Shown one piece after another: positions 48,986 to 56,800 of a stretch of DNA of 64,000 nt (within the stretch, counting starts at the first letter, position 1; every line of letters starts with the position of its first letter). The notes below the pieces were generated by a model that saw only the letters and a list, made by a program, of their open reading frames with translations, was not told the DNA's origin and did not search any database. A program made the position numbers and the translations under genes. The stretch is taken from positions 167,718,933 to 167,782,932 of the forward strand of contig NC_081824.1 in assembly GCF_030867095.1 (NCBI RefSeq), read 5' to 3'. The stretch comes from Alligator mississippiensis. Lineage: Eukaryota > Chordata > Crocodylia > Alligatoridae.

Positions 48986-49433
48986 CAGGGCTGTCCAACT
49001 TCTAAGTGGCTGGGGGTCATGTGCACCTTGGACTACGTTAGCAGGGGTTTTAATACCAAAGGCCACACCACATGCCCAGGTGCCTCTGCCACTGAATCGC
49101 GTGCAGCGTGTCTCCCTGCTGTGCCCCTGTGCAGGGTGCCTTCCCAGTGCGCCATGTGACCGGGTACCTGACTTATCCTTAGCTCCCTGCCCTGAGTTCC
49201 CCCACTGCACTGTGCCATTCAAACAGCCCGGGGTACGGGCTTCTCCTTCACTGCAGGCTGTGCCAGTGCTGCATTGCCCTGACTCCTGGGGCAGGGCTAG
49301 GAAGGGGAAGTCAGACGCAAAGGGAGCCTGCTGCAGCTGGACCAATGCAGGGAGCAGCAACCAGGTGGGTCCCTGGGGGCCACAATTTAACCCCTCCTGG
49401 ACCACGTGGCCTTCAGGCTGCCAGTTAGCCCTG
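48986..49433. mobile_element. hAT element
   Basis: Left CAGGGCTGTCCAACTT and right CCAGTTAGCCCTG are imperfect inverted termini. Flanks TTTTACAG (48978-48985) and TTTTAAAG (49434-49441) agree at 7 of 8 bases. The 448-bp interior is GC-rich and non-coding; the long overlapping frames on both strands are by-products. Confidence 0.85.
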
Positions 49434-49441
49434 TTTTAAAG

Positions 49442-50121
49442 GATGACATCTTTGGAGTGCATTTTGTTAAACTTTTCTTCTCAAGTACTAAAGAAATTCT
49501 GATTAAAATGTTATAAAAATGAAATAAAGGGAACTGGAACTAGTTCTTTTATGATTCTGGTACATTTACCCTAAGATGGATTTGGGCCATTTTCTTTATA
49601 CACTGTATTCAAGGTGTTTATTTTTATTTATTATTTGTCTAGTGTTGTTGATGTATGTAACATTTCACACCCTAAAACAATTGAATAAGATTACATTACT
49701 AGCTTACAATCTAAGGTCTTGGTGCTAAAGAGTTAAGTGTGTGCTTAACTTTTATCTGTATAAATAACTTCAGCAATTTCAATGAGATTTCTTACATGTG
49801 TAAAGTTAAGCATTTGTGTAAACCTGGATTTGGAGCCTTAGGCCCCGATCCAGGAATATGATCCACACAGATGGCCACTTAGACCCATACATAAAAGACT
49901 GGGCCTGATTTAATATATTGGATTTAGGCATATTGGCCAGTTCAATGTACTAGGTTTCTAAGCAGCAACAGTTGCTGACTAGTGCTCTCTTGAGAAAGTG
50001 CTTCATTTGTTTTTTGAATTGTATTTATTTTTAAAACAAACTTAATGTCACAGGATGACAGTCATAGGCTTCATGAGCCTTATGGGAGGAGACCTGAGCA
50101 ATTCAAATCCCAGGTGTACAT
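49442..50121. repeat. Unique-looking DNA with an ancient palindromic repeat at 49720-49900
   Basis: At 49720-49900 'ttaagtgtgtgcttaac', 'atttcaatgagat' and 'tgtgtaaagttaagcatttg' form partial inverted copies. I have seen such sequence widely in sauropsid DNA, and related scraps occur near 18430 and 33110. The rest shows no gene. Confidence 0.5.
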
Positions 50122-50590
50122 AGAATAATAGCATAATTGAAAATGAGGGTTGGAAAGGACCTCAGGAAGTCATCTAGCCCAGTGGTTCTCAACCTTTTTT
50201 GTACCAGGACCCATTTGTAAACATTGATGGCCAGTCCTGACCCAGTATATAGTTTAAGTAGAAAACAGCCCTCTGGCCCTGCCAGCGGTCCCAAGCAGCC
50301 TGGAACTCTGCCAGCCTGCAAGGGAAAAGCCACAGTTTCCCACATTTTCCTCTTTTAAAGGAGAATCCATTTTTAAAGTTTGCTGGCAACCCTTTTATAT
50401 ATTCTTGAAACCCATGGGTTGAGAAATGCTGATCTAGTCCAACCCCTGCTCCAATCAGGACCACCCCCAATTAGATCATCCCAGCCACGGCTTTGCCTAG
50501 CCAACACCTCCAAGGATGAAGGTGCCACCACCTCTCTGAGTACCCTCAGTGCTTGTACTACCCTCCTGGGTGAGGAAGGGATGCCTGTGC
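50122..50590 (-). mobile_element. CR1 LINE 3' end split by a hAT element
   Basis: The + strand reads the reverse complement of a CR1 3' end: 'gagggttggaaaggacctca' up to 'catctag', then after the inserted element 'atctagtccaacccctgctc' and 'gcctagccaacacctccaag'. The parts are 50122-50179 and 50432-50590. The join reconstitutes the normal CR1 order, which shows that CR1 was there first. Confidence 0.88.
50180..50431. mobile_element. hAT (Charlie-like) element nested in CR1
   Basis: Left CAGTGGTTCTCAACC and right GGTTGAGAAATGCTG are inverted termini of the Charlie type. Flanks ATCTAGCC (50172-50179) and ATCTAGTC (50432-50439) match at 7 of 8 and are both CR1 sequence. 252 bp, non-coding. Confidence 0.9.
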
Positions 50591-51339
50591 CTGGGGTGCT
50601 CCTGCCTTATATAAGTCAGTTCATTCTACCACGTGCACAGCCAGCAGCATTGCCAGGTCTTAAATATGAAATTATCTTGGAAGCTCGAAATTATCATATT
50701 TGCTGAAAAACTATTGTAAAAAAGTAAGTATGCAAATAACTATGCAAATAGGTCATCTTCTTAGTTACTTTATTTTGCTCACTGTAACTGCCCATGAGTG
50801 AGTGAGAACTGGGTCATCAAAATTGAAGTATTTTTTTATGCTAAGGTAAGTAGCCATAAAAAGCCTGGTTCTATGCTCACCTAGCAGGGGAAATTCAACT
50901 ATGATCGCTGAAGCAGTTTTTCTACTTGTACCCAAGGATGTCCGTTTACCTGGTGCAGGGGTAGTACCTGCAAAGATAATGCATAGTTAACCTCCTAGTT
51001 AGCTGCTGGAGTGGCAAGGTCTTGGCTTTATGCTTACTTGATGGAAATAGGAGACTCTTCCCTAGCTTGTTCTTGTGGCCATATGGCTCAGGGCAAAACT
51101 CAGGGGCATCCGAACCCTAAGTCTCTGGGCTTGGGCCTGCACATAGGATGCCCGTCAAAGGATTTGGGAACATATGAAGCCCCAGATGGGGGTGGAAGAT
51201 GTTTGCCAGTAGTAGGGCCACTTATGATTCTGGATTGACTCATGGATTTGGAATTGCTTTGGCTTGATTTGGCCACGAAAAATTTAAATAAAAACAAAAC
51301 AAAACAACCCCCCCACCCCAAAGGTAGTTAAGACTCTTT
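50591..51339. other. Intergenic DNA, no gene seen
   Basis: No exon or defined repeat recognised. 'cccccccacccc' near 51309 is low complexity. Confidence 0.5.
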
Positions 51340-51586
51340 GGGCATGTCTACACTTCACCATGTTTTAGTACTTCCTTTTGGAAGCATTAAAAGAGTGCAA
51401 TATGAGTGGTTATTGTGCTGTGCTCACGGTTAGGTTTCGCCACTACGTCGCTGTAGCAGCATGCTATACTGGGGAGTATACCACTATGGTGATATAGCTC
51501 CCGCGCATGTATAGACCCACGTGATCACAATGTCAGTGTAGCGTGCCGTACCACAATGTTGCAGTAGGGCAATGTGAAGATGCACC
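51340..51586. mobile_element. MITE, full-length copy
   Basis: A 247-bp copy with left GGGCATGTCTACACTTC and right GTGAAGATGCACC. It contains 'ttagtacttccttttggaag' and 'cgccactacgtcgctgtagc'. Flanks TTT and TCT. It lies about 1.5 kb upstream of the LTBP1 promoter. Confidence 0.82.
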
Positions 51587-51682
51587 TCTGAGAGTGACTT
51601 GGGCTTTGCATATGCTGCATCAATTAACTGCCTTAAAAATTATCTGGGGCCATGTTAGTCTAAGGACATAGGTAGACAAGGC

Positions 51683-52420
51683 TCATAGATTCATAGATTG
51701 TAAGGCCAGAAGGGACCTCAGAAGATCATTGGGTCCAGCCCACTGCACCAAGCAGGAAAGATAAATGGGGGTCAGGTGACCCCAGCAAGGTGACCATCCA
51801 GTCTACTCTTGAAGATTTCCAGGGCAGGTGATTGCATCGCCTCTGGAGAGAGCTTATTCCACAGTCTGGACACCCCGACTGCGAAGTTTTTCCTTATGTT
51901 GAGCCTGAATCGATCTTCCAGGAGTTTGTGGCCATTACTCCTGGTTCTCCCCTCGAGTACCCTGGTAAACAGTTGCTCACCGAGCCCTTGATGTACTCCC
52001 CTAGTGCAGTAGTAAGCTGCTACCAGGTCCCCTCTCAGCCTTCTTTTCTTCAGACTGAAGAGTCCCAGATCGCTCAGCCTTTCCCTGTATGGCTTGCTGT
52101 ATAAGACTCTGATCATATGGGTGGCTCTTCTTTGGACTCTCTCAAGCTTGTCCATGTCCTTGTTAAAGTGTGGTGCCCAGAACTGGACGCAGTACTCCAG
52201 CTGCGATCTCACCAGTGCTGAGGAGAGTGGAAGAATCACCTTCTTGGCTTTGCTGGAGAGGCATCGATTGATGCATGCCAGAGTATTATTTGCCCTACTG
52301 GCTACAGCATTGCGCTGCCAGCTCATATTCATGCTGTGGTCTATTATTAACCCCAGGTCCCTTTCATTCGTGGTGCTAGTCAGTTTGGTGCCACCAAGTC
52401 TGTAGGTGTGTTGGACATTG
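51683..52420 (-). mobile_element. CR1 LINE, 5'-truncated, C-terminal ORF2 frame open
   Basis: On the - strand an open frame (ending at 51772) covers the C-terminal part of CR1 ORF2, from 'NVQHTYRLGG' through 'ERDLGLIIDHSMNMS', 'VQRRATHMIRVLYSKPY' and 'RSNGHKLLEDRFRLNIRKNF' to its normal end. The 3' end follows, with 'ctatgaatctatga' on the - strand at about 51683. Unlike the copy at 22611, no stop interrupts this part, suggesting a younger insertion. It lacks the endonuclease and the RT catalytic core, so it is not mobile by itself. About 1 kb upstream of LTBP1. Confidence 0.92.
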
Positions 52421-52740
52421 GCGATGCGTAGAGGGCGCACGTGGGTGCATGTGCACCCCCTGAGATTGGCTGGCACCCCCTGGAAACTAGAAGTGCCGGC
52501 AGAAGTGCCCTCCCTGCTGGTGATCTGGTGCCCCCCCAGACTCGGGATGCACGGAGTTGGGGGTTGCTTGTCCTGAGGTGGTCAGAAAAATTCTTCTTAC
52601 CCAGCTTTTGAAGGGTATCTCTACCCGCAAGCTTTGCAAAGAAGGTTTGTGTCGGTAAGATTGACCCAAAGACCCTTGCCTGCTCAAAGACGATCCTACC
52701 TTTTCAACGTTTAAAAAACTTGTTTTTTTTTAAGAGTATC
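52416..52740. repeat. Fragment related to the 62502 hAT family, then unassigned
   Basis: 'attggcgatgcgtagagggc' and 'gtgggtgcatgtgcaccccc' match the left end of the element at 62502 ('cagtggcgacatgtaggggg', 'gggtgcatgtgcatgccc'). It abuts the 5' truncation point of the CR1 copy. No right end or duplication identified; sequence beyond about 52560 is unassigned. Confidence 0.5.
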
Positions 52741-53000
52741 GAGCCTACATCCCACGAGGGTTGAACTCATCCTGCCAGTGCAGGAATCCCCGCACCCCTG
52801 GCAATACCGTCAGCCGGCTGCCTCGCTAGCCTGCCCGCCGGCCGGGAGAGCACGGGCCTGCTGCGGGGGGGGCGCCCCCGGGCCTGCAGCGACTCCCCCG
52901 CGGGCAGGGCAGGGCAGGGCAGGGCGGGCGGGAGCCCCGCGCTGCGGCTCCGAGGGGCAAGCCCAGGGCTCCCGCCCCGCCCCGAGGAGGCCGCGCCGCC

Positions 53001-53008
53001 TGACGTCA
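53001..53008. promoter_or_regulatory. LTBP1: Consensus CRE (TGACGTCA)
   Basis: A perfect palindromic cAMP-response element, the binding site of CREB/ATF family factors. It sits 60 bp upstream of the TATA-like element, in a CpG context where methylation could block it. Function is inferred. Confidence 0.75.
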
Positions 53009-53020
53009 CGTCTGCCGGAG

Positions 53021-53025
53021 ATTGG
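53021..53025 (-). promoter_or_regulatory. LTBP1: Inverted CCAAT box
   Basis: ATTGG within 'gagattggctgcgg', the usual NF-Y context (CCAAT on the - strand), 43 bp upstream of the TATA-like element. Spacing to the CRE is 12 bp. Confidence 0.65.
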
Positions 53026-53067
53026 CTGCGGCGCGGTGACACCGCGGGCAGCCCCGCACGCGCCAGC

Positions 53068-53073
53068 TATATA
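53068..53073 (+). promoter_or_regulatory. LTBP1: TATA-like box
   Basis: TATATA in 'gctatatacatac' within otherwise GC-rich DNA. It places a predicted start of transcription near 53095-53105, just before a T-rich run at about 53102-53124. Having TATA, CCAAT and CRE together in a CpG island argues for a focused, inducible start. Confidence 0.6.
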
Positions 53074-53174
53074 CATACACGGGGCAACTTTTCCCGGAGT
53101 CTCTTTTCTTTTTTTTTTTTTTTTGACTTCTTATTTTTTGGGATTCGTTTTGTTTTGGTTGTTGGTCTCTGATT

Positions 53175-53249
53175 ATGAGTTTTGGAGCGCGGGGCAGCGC
53201 GCGGCTCCGGGCCCCCAGCCCCCGGCGCCGCTCACACATCTGCTCCTGA
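53175..53249 (+). promoter_or_regulatory. Upstream ORF in LTBP1 5' UTR (24 codons)
   Basis: The only ATG between the predicted start site and the main ATG. It has A at -3 and A at +4, a moderate initiation context, and runs 24 codons rich in Arg, Pro and Ser to TGA. The stop lies 86 nt before the LTBP1 ATG, in another frame, so reinitiation is possible. It may damp LTBP1 translation. Whether it lies in the mRNA depends on the true start site. Confidence 0.55.
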
Positions 53250-53335
53250 TTGAGACCCCCAGCGAGCCCCTTCCCCTGCCGCCGCCGCCGCCTCCGCCCC
53301 TTTCTTTTCTCCTCGCTGCCGGCGCGGAGGTGGCC

Positions 53336-53595
53336 ATGGCTCGGGTGCACTGGGGCGTCTTGCTGTGGGCGTGCGTGTGCCTGCCGCTGGCGGCGGAGGA
53401 GGGCCGGCCGCGCCGGGTCGGGGTCACGTACGTGCTGCAGCGGAGCCCCCCGAAGCGCGCCCTGCCCGCGGGGTCGGCCGGCCGGAGCAGGGCGAGCCGG
53501 GCGGGCAGCGCCAGCCTCCAGCTGCGCCTGGGCCCCGGGGCCGCCCCGGACGGCCGCGCCAGCCCGAGGGGGCGGCCCCAGTCCTCGCTGCAGGG
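53336..53595 (+). CDS. LTBP1: LTBP1 long isoform, coding exon 1 (partial CDS)
   Basis: First coding exon of latent TGF-beta binding protein 1, a secreted extracellular-matrix glycoprotein that binds the latent TGF-beta/propeptide complex and anchors it to fibrillin microfibrils. The ATG has a strong context (GGCCATGG) and is the only Met before the family-like start. Residues 1-20 (MARVHWGVLLWACVCLPLAA) are a signal peptide with likely cleavage before Glu21. A basic segment GRPRRVGVTYVLQ (23-35) follows, resembling the 'RRITYV' segment of LTBP1L, then an Arg/Ser/Pro/Gly-rich linker, as in the matrix-binding N-terminus of the long isoform. The exon ends after two bases of Gly87 at a GTAAGC donor (53596). 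The open frame reaches further upstream without another start of interest. The linker seems shorter than in mammals, from memory. LTBP2 is the main alternative but fits exon 2 less well. Confidence 0.88.
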
Positions 53596-53729
53596 GTAAG
53601 CAAGCGGCCCCCCGCCCGGGCATGGGTGTGCGGGGCACGGGGCGGGGGAGGGGGCGAGCCCTGAGGGGAGGATGGGGGTTGCAAGCCGCAGCGCGGTGCT
53701 GGACGGCCTGGTGCTTTGCTGTCCTGCAG
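53596..53729 (+). other. LTBP1: LTBP1 intron 1 (134 bp)
   Basis: Donor GTAAGC follows exon 1; acceptor 'ttgctgtcctgcag' precedes exon 2. Phase 2. Splicing joins GG and G into one Gly codon and keeps the frame, giving 'LQGVNVCGG' across the join. Very short and GC-rich for a vertebrate intron. Unspliced, it ends the frame at once with TAA at 53597-53599. Confidence 0.85.
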
Positions 53730-53800
53730 GGTGAACGTGTGCGGGGGGCGGTGCTGCCAGGGCTGGAGCCAGGCGCCCGGCTCGCAGAGGTGCACCAAGC
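53730..53800 (+). CDS. LTBP1: LTBP1 coding exon 2 (partial CDS)
   Basis: A 71-bp exon continuing the exon 1 frame. It encodes VNVCGGRCCQGWSQAPGSQR and then CTK (residues 88-110), with cysteines 91, 95, 96 and 108. This short cysteine cluster just before the first EGF-like domain is highly characteristic of LTBPs, and 'GW(S)xAPGSQRCTK' matches LTBP1 better than LTBP2 as I remember them. The acceptor is AG at 53728-53729 and the donor is C|GTGAGT at 53800/53801 (phase 1). The next codon therefore begins with C, as expected for Pro before the EGF-like exon. That exon is not within the window, so intron 2 is longer than 10.2 kb. Confidence 0.9.
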
Positions 53801-54091
53801 GTGAGTAGCTGCGGTCGCTGGGGACGCGTTGCTAGCGGGGAGGCGGGGGCAGCCCTCGGGCCGGCCGGGGCAGGGGGGTGCGGGCGGGCGGGCGGGAGGG
53901 GCTCGCGCACCTGCCCCTGCCCCTGCCTGCCGGGACTTTGTTGGCGGGACTGTGCGCGCGGGGCGGGGGGGGGCGCACAGCAAGCCCAGCCCCAGCCCCA
54001 GCCCTCGCCTTCGCAGTCCGCTTTCCCGGGCCAGCCCCTGAGGACGAGCTCCTGGGCTGGCATCTCCAGCGTCCTCTCTGCCGGAGCCGGG

Positions 54092-54362
54092 CTTCTCGTG
54101 TCTGTGTGGGTGTGCATGCTTGTGTGTGCGCACGTGTGCATACGTGCATGTGTGAGTGTGTGCATGCTTGTGTGTGCGCGCACGTACATGTGTATGCATG
54201 TGCAGGTGTCTGTGTGCGTGCTTGTATGTATACACGTACATGCACATGAGTGTGTGTTTGTGTGTGCGCTCACCTGCAGGTGCTTGTGTGTACATGTGTG
54301 TGTGCATGTTTGTGTGTGTGTGTACATGCATGTGCAGGTGCGTGTTTGCATGCGTGTGTGTG
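54092..54362 (+). repeat. Compound (TG)n/(CG) microsatellite in LTBP1 intron 2
   Basis: About 270 bp of nearly continuous alternating pyrimidine-purine sequence on the + strand (TGTGTG, GCGCACGTGTGCATACGTGCATG). Alternating TG/CG is prone to left-handed Z-DNA and length polymorphism. It lies about 300 bp inside intron 2, at the edge of the CpG island. Minus-strand frames of 392 and 441 codons over this tract are artefacts of the repeat and GC-rich flank. Confidence 0.9.
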
Positions 54363-54389
54363 GCAGGGGGCTCTTTAATTCAGAACTGT

Positions 54390-54647
54390 TAGGATGATTA
54401 GATCAAGTTGCAGCAAGGGAAGTTGAGGTTAGATATTACAAAACTCTTCCTCGCCCGGAAGGTGCTGAAACACTGGAACAGGTAACACAGAGAGGTGGTG
54501 GAATCTCCATCCTTGGAGGTGTTTAAGACCCAACTAGACAAACCTTTGGCTGGGATGATGTAGTTGGGGGTGGTCCTGCTTTGAGCAGGGGGTTGGCCTG
54601 GATGACCTCCTGAGGTCCCTTCCAACCCTAACTTTCTATGATTCTAT
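54390..54647 (+). mobile_element. CR1 LINE 3' end in LTBP1 intron 2
   Basis: Forward CR1 3' region: 'cttggaggtgtttaagaccc', 'ttggcctggatgacctcctg', 'aggtcccttccaaccctaac', ending in 'ctatgattctatgtg'. It lies in the sense direction of LTBP1. Non-coding and 5'-truncated. Confidence 0.92.
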
Positions 54648-54758
54648 GTGAAGGAAACCGCTGCTATTGGAGAGATTTCTTCTGCCATCTCCAAACCTCC
54701 AAGGGTGGAGGCCAGGGAGGGTATGGAAAAGATCACTTGAGAGAGAGTGTGTTCAAAG

Positions 54759-55233
54759 CATGGGCAGATCTATGTTTTGAAAAAGGGGGGGGTGCACAGG
54801 GTGAGGTGCATCCCCCACTTACAAAACAAGTATTTATGTCCAGTTAAAAAGAAACTGGAAGCTTTATTAATAGGCATGGGGCTGGGACTGTGTTATTCAG
54901 TTGAAGATAGATGCAAGAACAAAGAAAGCTTCATTGGAATGAGTTAAAAACAATCCGCAGGGGCGTGAACTAGCGTCTTCCTGACCAGAGAGCAGCAAGA
55001 CAAAATAAAGGCTAGCTTGATTGGTGGAACCTCAAGACCCTTTAAAAAGAAGAGAAGAGAACGAAGAGTTTAGAAGGGACTAGGTACATTATAATCAGCC
55101 ATGCAATCAATTGACTGAATAGAAATGCTGCTGCCCCTCTCAGGAGTTGGTTTTAAACTTTGGATAGATCAGGAATCAAAGGGGGTGGGGGGAGTGCAAG
55201 CACACCAGCACACACTCCTTGAATCTACCCCTG
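54759..55233. mobile_element. hAT element, homologue of 1862-2320
   Basis: Left CATGGGCAGATCTA and right TGAATCTACCCCTG are imperfect inverted termini. Flanks GTTCAAAG (54751-54758) and GTTCAATG (55234-55241) agree at 7 of 8. 475 bp, non-coding. The better preserved of two copies in the window. Confidence 0.82.
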
Positions 55234-55255
55234 GTTCAATGCTTTCCTTCTATAG

Positions 55256-55700
55256 CAGTGGTCACCAACCAGTGGATCTTGATCCACCAGTTGACCTCAG
55301 AGCCTCTTGCGGTAGATCTCAGAGCCTCTTAGAGTCAACCCGAGGCTGCGGTGGGGGGCTGAGTGCCCACATGCATACACGTGTGTACCCCAGCCCAGCA
55401 GGTCAGTCCGTGGGGGAGGGAAGGGGTTAGATCGAGGCCCACACGGTGAGGGACAATGCCACAGAGGCAGGAGCAGGGGTAAATTGAGTGGGATCCCAGC
55501 CGGGTGGGACTTACCTGCTGGGGAGGCACACCCCCAAATCATTTTTTCTCCCTCTGCCTTGATTTGCGCCCCTCCCCCCCTTCCCACCCCACAGACTTAC
55601 CTGTTGGGCAGGGAAAGGAGTGGTGGTGGCGCATGGTAGAACTTGGGTTGTTTTTAAATGCCAGAGGTGATCTCCTACTTAAAAAGGGTTGAGACTACTG
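55256..55700. mobile_element. hAT element with perfect 8-bp duplication
   Basis: Left CAGTGGTCACCAACC and right GGTTGAGACTACTG are inverted termini. Identical TTCTATAG octamers flank it (55248-55255 and 55701-55708). It starts only 22 bp after the previous hAT element ends. The GC-rich interior has no transposase. Confidence 0.9.
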
Positions 55701-55708
55701 TTCTATAG

Positions 55709-56085
55709 CATCAACTTGTGCCACTGTCAGAGGCCGGTTTATTTGTTACACATGGGACTGTTTGTCTGGTCCCACAAAGAAGCTGTTAGCCCCCTCAGTA
55801 ACAGAGGGAGGAGCTGTCCTCTGTTATTAGAAGGGGCTACTGAGTGTGTAACAACTAGATACTTGAGACAACTAAAGTGAAAACAGGGATGGGAATGCAG
55901 GCCAAAGGTTAATAACAAGTGCTACAAGGCAGGGATACCAAGCAGAGCACACCAGCCAGTGCCCACTGGCCCTCAGATGAGTCCAAGGAACCAGTGGAGA
56001 CACTGCCCAGTGAAACTCTGCCTGGAGATGTGAATGGATGAGAGACAGGAAGATGGCTCCACAGTAACCTGGGTTCCCCCTGGCC
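55709..56085. other. Intron 2 DNA, nothing recognised
   Basis: No exon with LTBP-type cysteine pattern and no repeat boundary. Confidence 0.45.
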
Positions 56086-56262
56086 AGCACCATACCTAGA
56101 CACCTGGTGGCTCTAGGCAAACTTTTAGTATCGGTCCCCGCTTCGCCAGAAATAATGATAATAGTAATTAAAAATTTACCATTTTTGGGCCCCCTTTCTG
56201 TCTGGGCCCTGGGTGGCTGCCTGGTTTGCCCATGCCTATATCTGGCCTTGCCCCTTGCCAGA
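56086..56262. mobile_element. Probable small DNA element
   Basis: 'accatacctagacacctggtgg' type left sequence and 'gcccatgcctatatctggcc' on the right look like a common reptilian repeat, with an AT-rich 'aataatgataatagtaatt' centre. 'ccctggccag' and 'cccttgccag' at the two ends may be an aged duplication. Family not assigned. Confidence 0.45.
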
Positions 56263-56689
56263 GCCTCCTTCCTGGTCAGATATATGGCCAGCTTAGCTAC
56301 AGCCAGGAGGAGGTTGACCAGTTGGTGGGGCCACAGATAAGGAGTGCATAAAAGAAAAGGTGTGGGGAATAGTGTAGGAGGTTCTGGAGCAGGTGGTAAA
56401 GGGGCTGCACTTGAGATAGGTGTGCACCAGGGCCACGCAGAAGGGCCACGTGTTGGGGGTGTCCATGAAATGCAACAGATGCACACTTGTTGAGACACCT
56501 CCACGGAGGAGCTGCTTGCTGAAGTCCCCACTGACACATAAGATGAGGGTGGAATACAGCCTTGTCCACTGGGGACCCTTGCCCTTGCTGAGGGTGTCCT
56601 ATCACTTGGTGTCTGGAAGGGACATGAGATGGGATGGTGGAGTGTTCTGAGCAGGAGTGTGTAGAGCTTGGCAATGGTAGGTTTCTGAG
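56263..56689. other. Intron 2 DNA, no exon seen
   Basis: Long overlapping minus-strand frames (221 codons from 55872, 145 codons from 56297) show no domain or motif. The composition is unremarkable. I see no LTBP exon. Confidence 0.4.
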
Positions 56690-56800
56690 AGCAGACTGAT
56701 TTTGTATTCCCCAGCCTCCTGAGGCAGGGACCATTGTCGGAGACCTGATACTAACCTAGATGGACCATTGTTCTGACCCACTGTGTCCTCCTTATGTTCT
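56690..56800 (+). mobile_element. Old CR1-type 3' tail
   Basis: 'ctagatggaccattgttctg' then 'acccactgtgtcctccttatg' and 'ttctta' match the old CR1-derived tail 'ggcctagatgggcc...tctgacccagt...cttatgttctt'. Confidence 0.7.

Larger units (their letters stand above)
52790..54060. promoter_or_regulatory. LTBP1: CpG island of LTBP1
   Basis: About 1.3 kb of very GC-rich, CpG-dense sequence spans the promoter, 5' UTR, exon 1, intron 1, exon 2 and the start of intron 2, in sharp contrast to AT-rich flanks. GC boxes occur at 52922-52932 (GGGCGGGCGGG) and 52971-52983 (CCCGCCCCGCCCC). A GGGCA tandem repeat lies at about 52902-52925. High GC opens long frames on both strands that are not genes. Confidence 0.88.

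Noticed and set aside
1-52780. Last exons of the upstream neighbour expected from mammalian synteny (TTC27)
   Set aside because: No frame with TPR-like pattern or splice sites was found; the neighbour probably ends before the window.
52778-53335. Extension of the LTBP1 frame upstream of the chosen ATG
   Set aside because: The frame is open only because of GC content. It runs through the promoter elements, and the residues before MARVHW would abolish the N-terminal signal peptide.
53336-53800. LTBP2 as the identity of the gene
   Set aside because: LTBP2 also has a VNVCGGRCC cluster, but the APGSQRCTK sequence and the RRVGVTYV segment fit LTBP1 long form better.
53006-54351. Minus-strand frames of 441 and 392 codons across the LTBP1 promoter and intron 2
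   Set aside because: They arise from the CA-rich strand of the microsatellite and the stop-poor CpG island. They are His/Thr and Pro/Arg/Ala low complexity with no domain, and they overlap the convincing LTBP1 exons.
55872-56734. Minus-strand frames of 221 and 145 codons in intron 2
   Set aside because: No domain or motif, no conserved family recognised, and partial overlap with repeat sequence.
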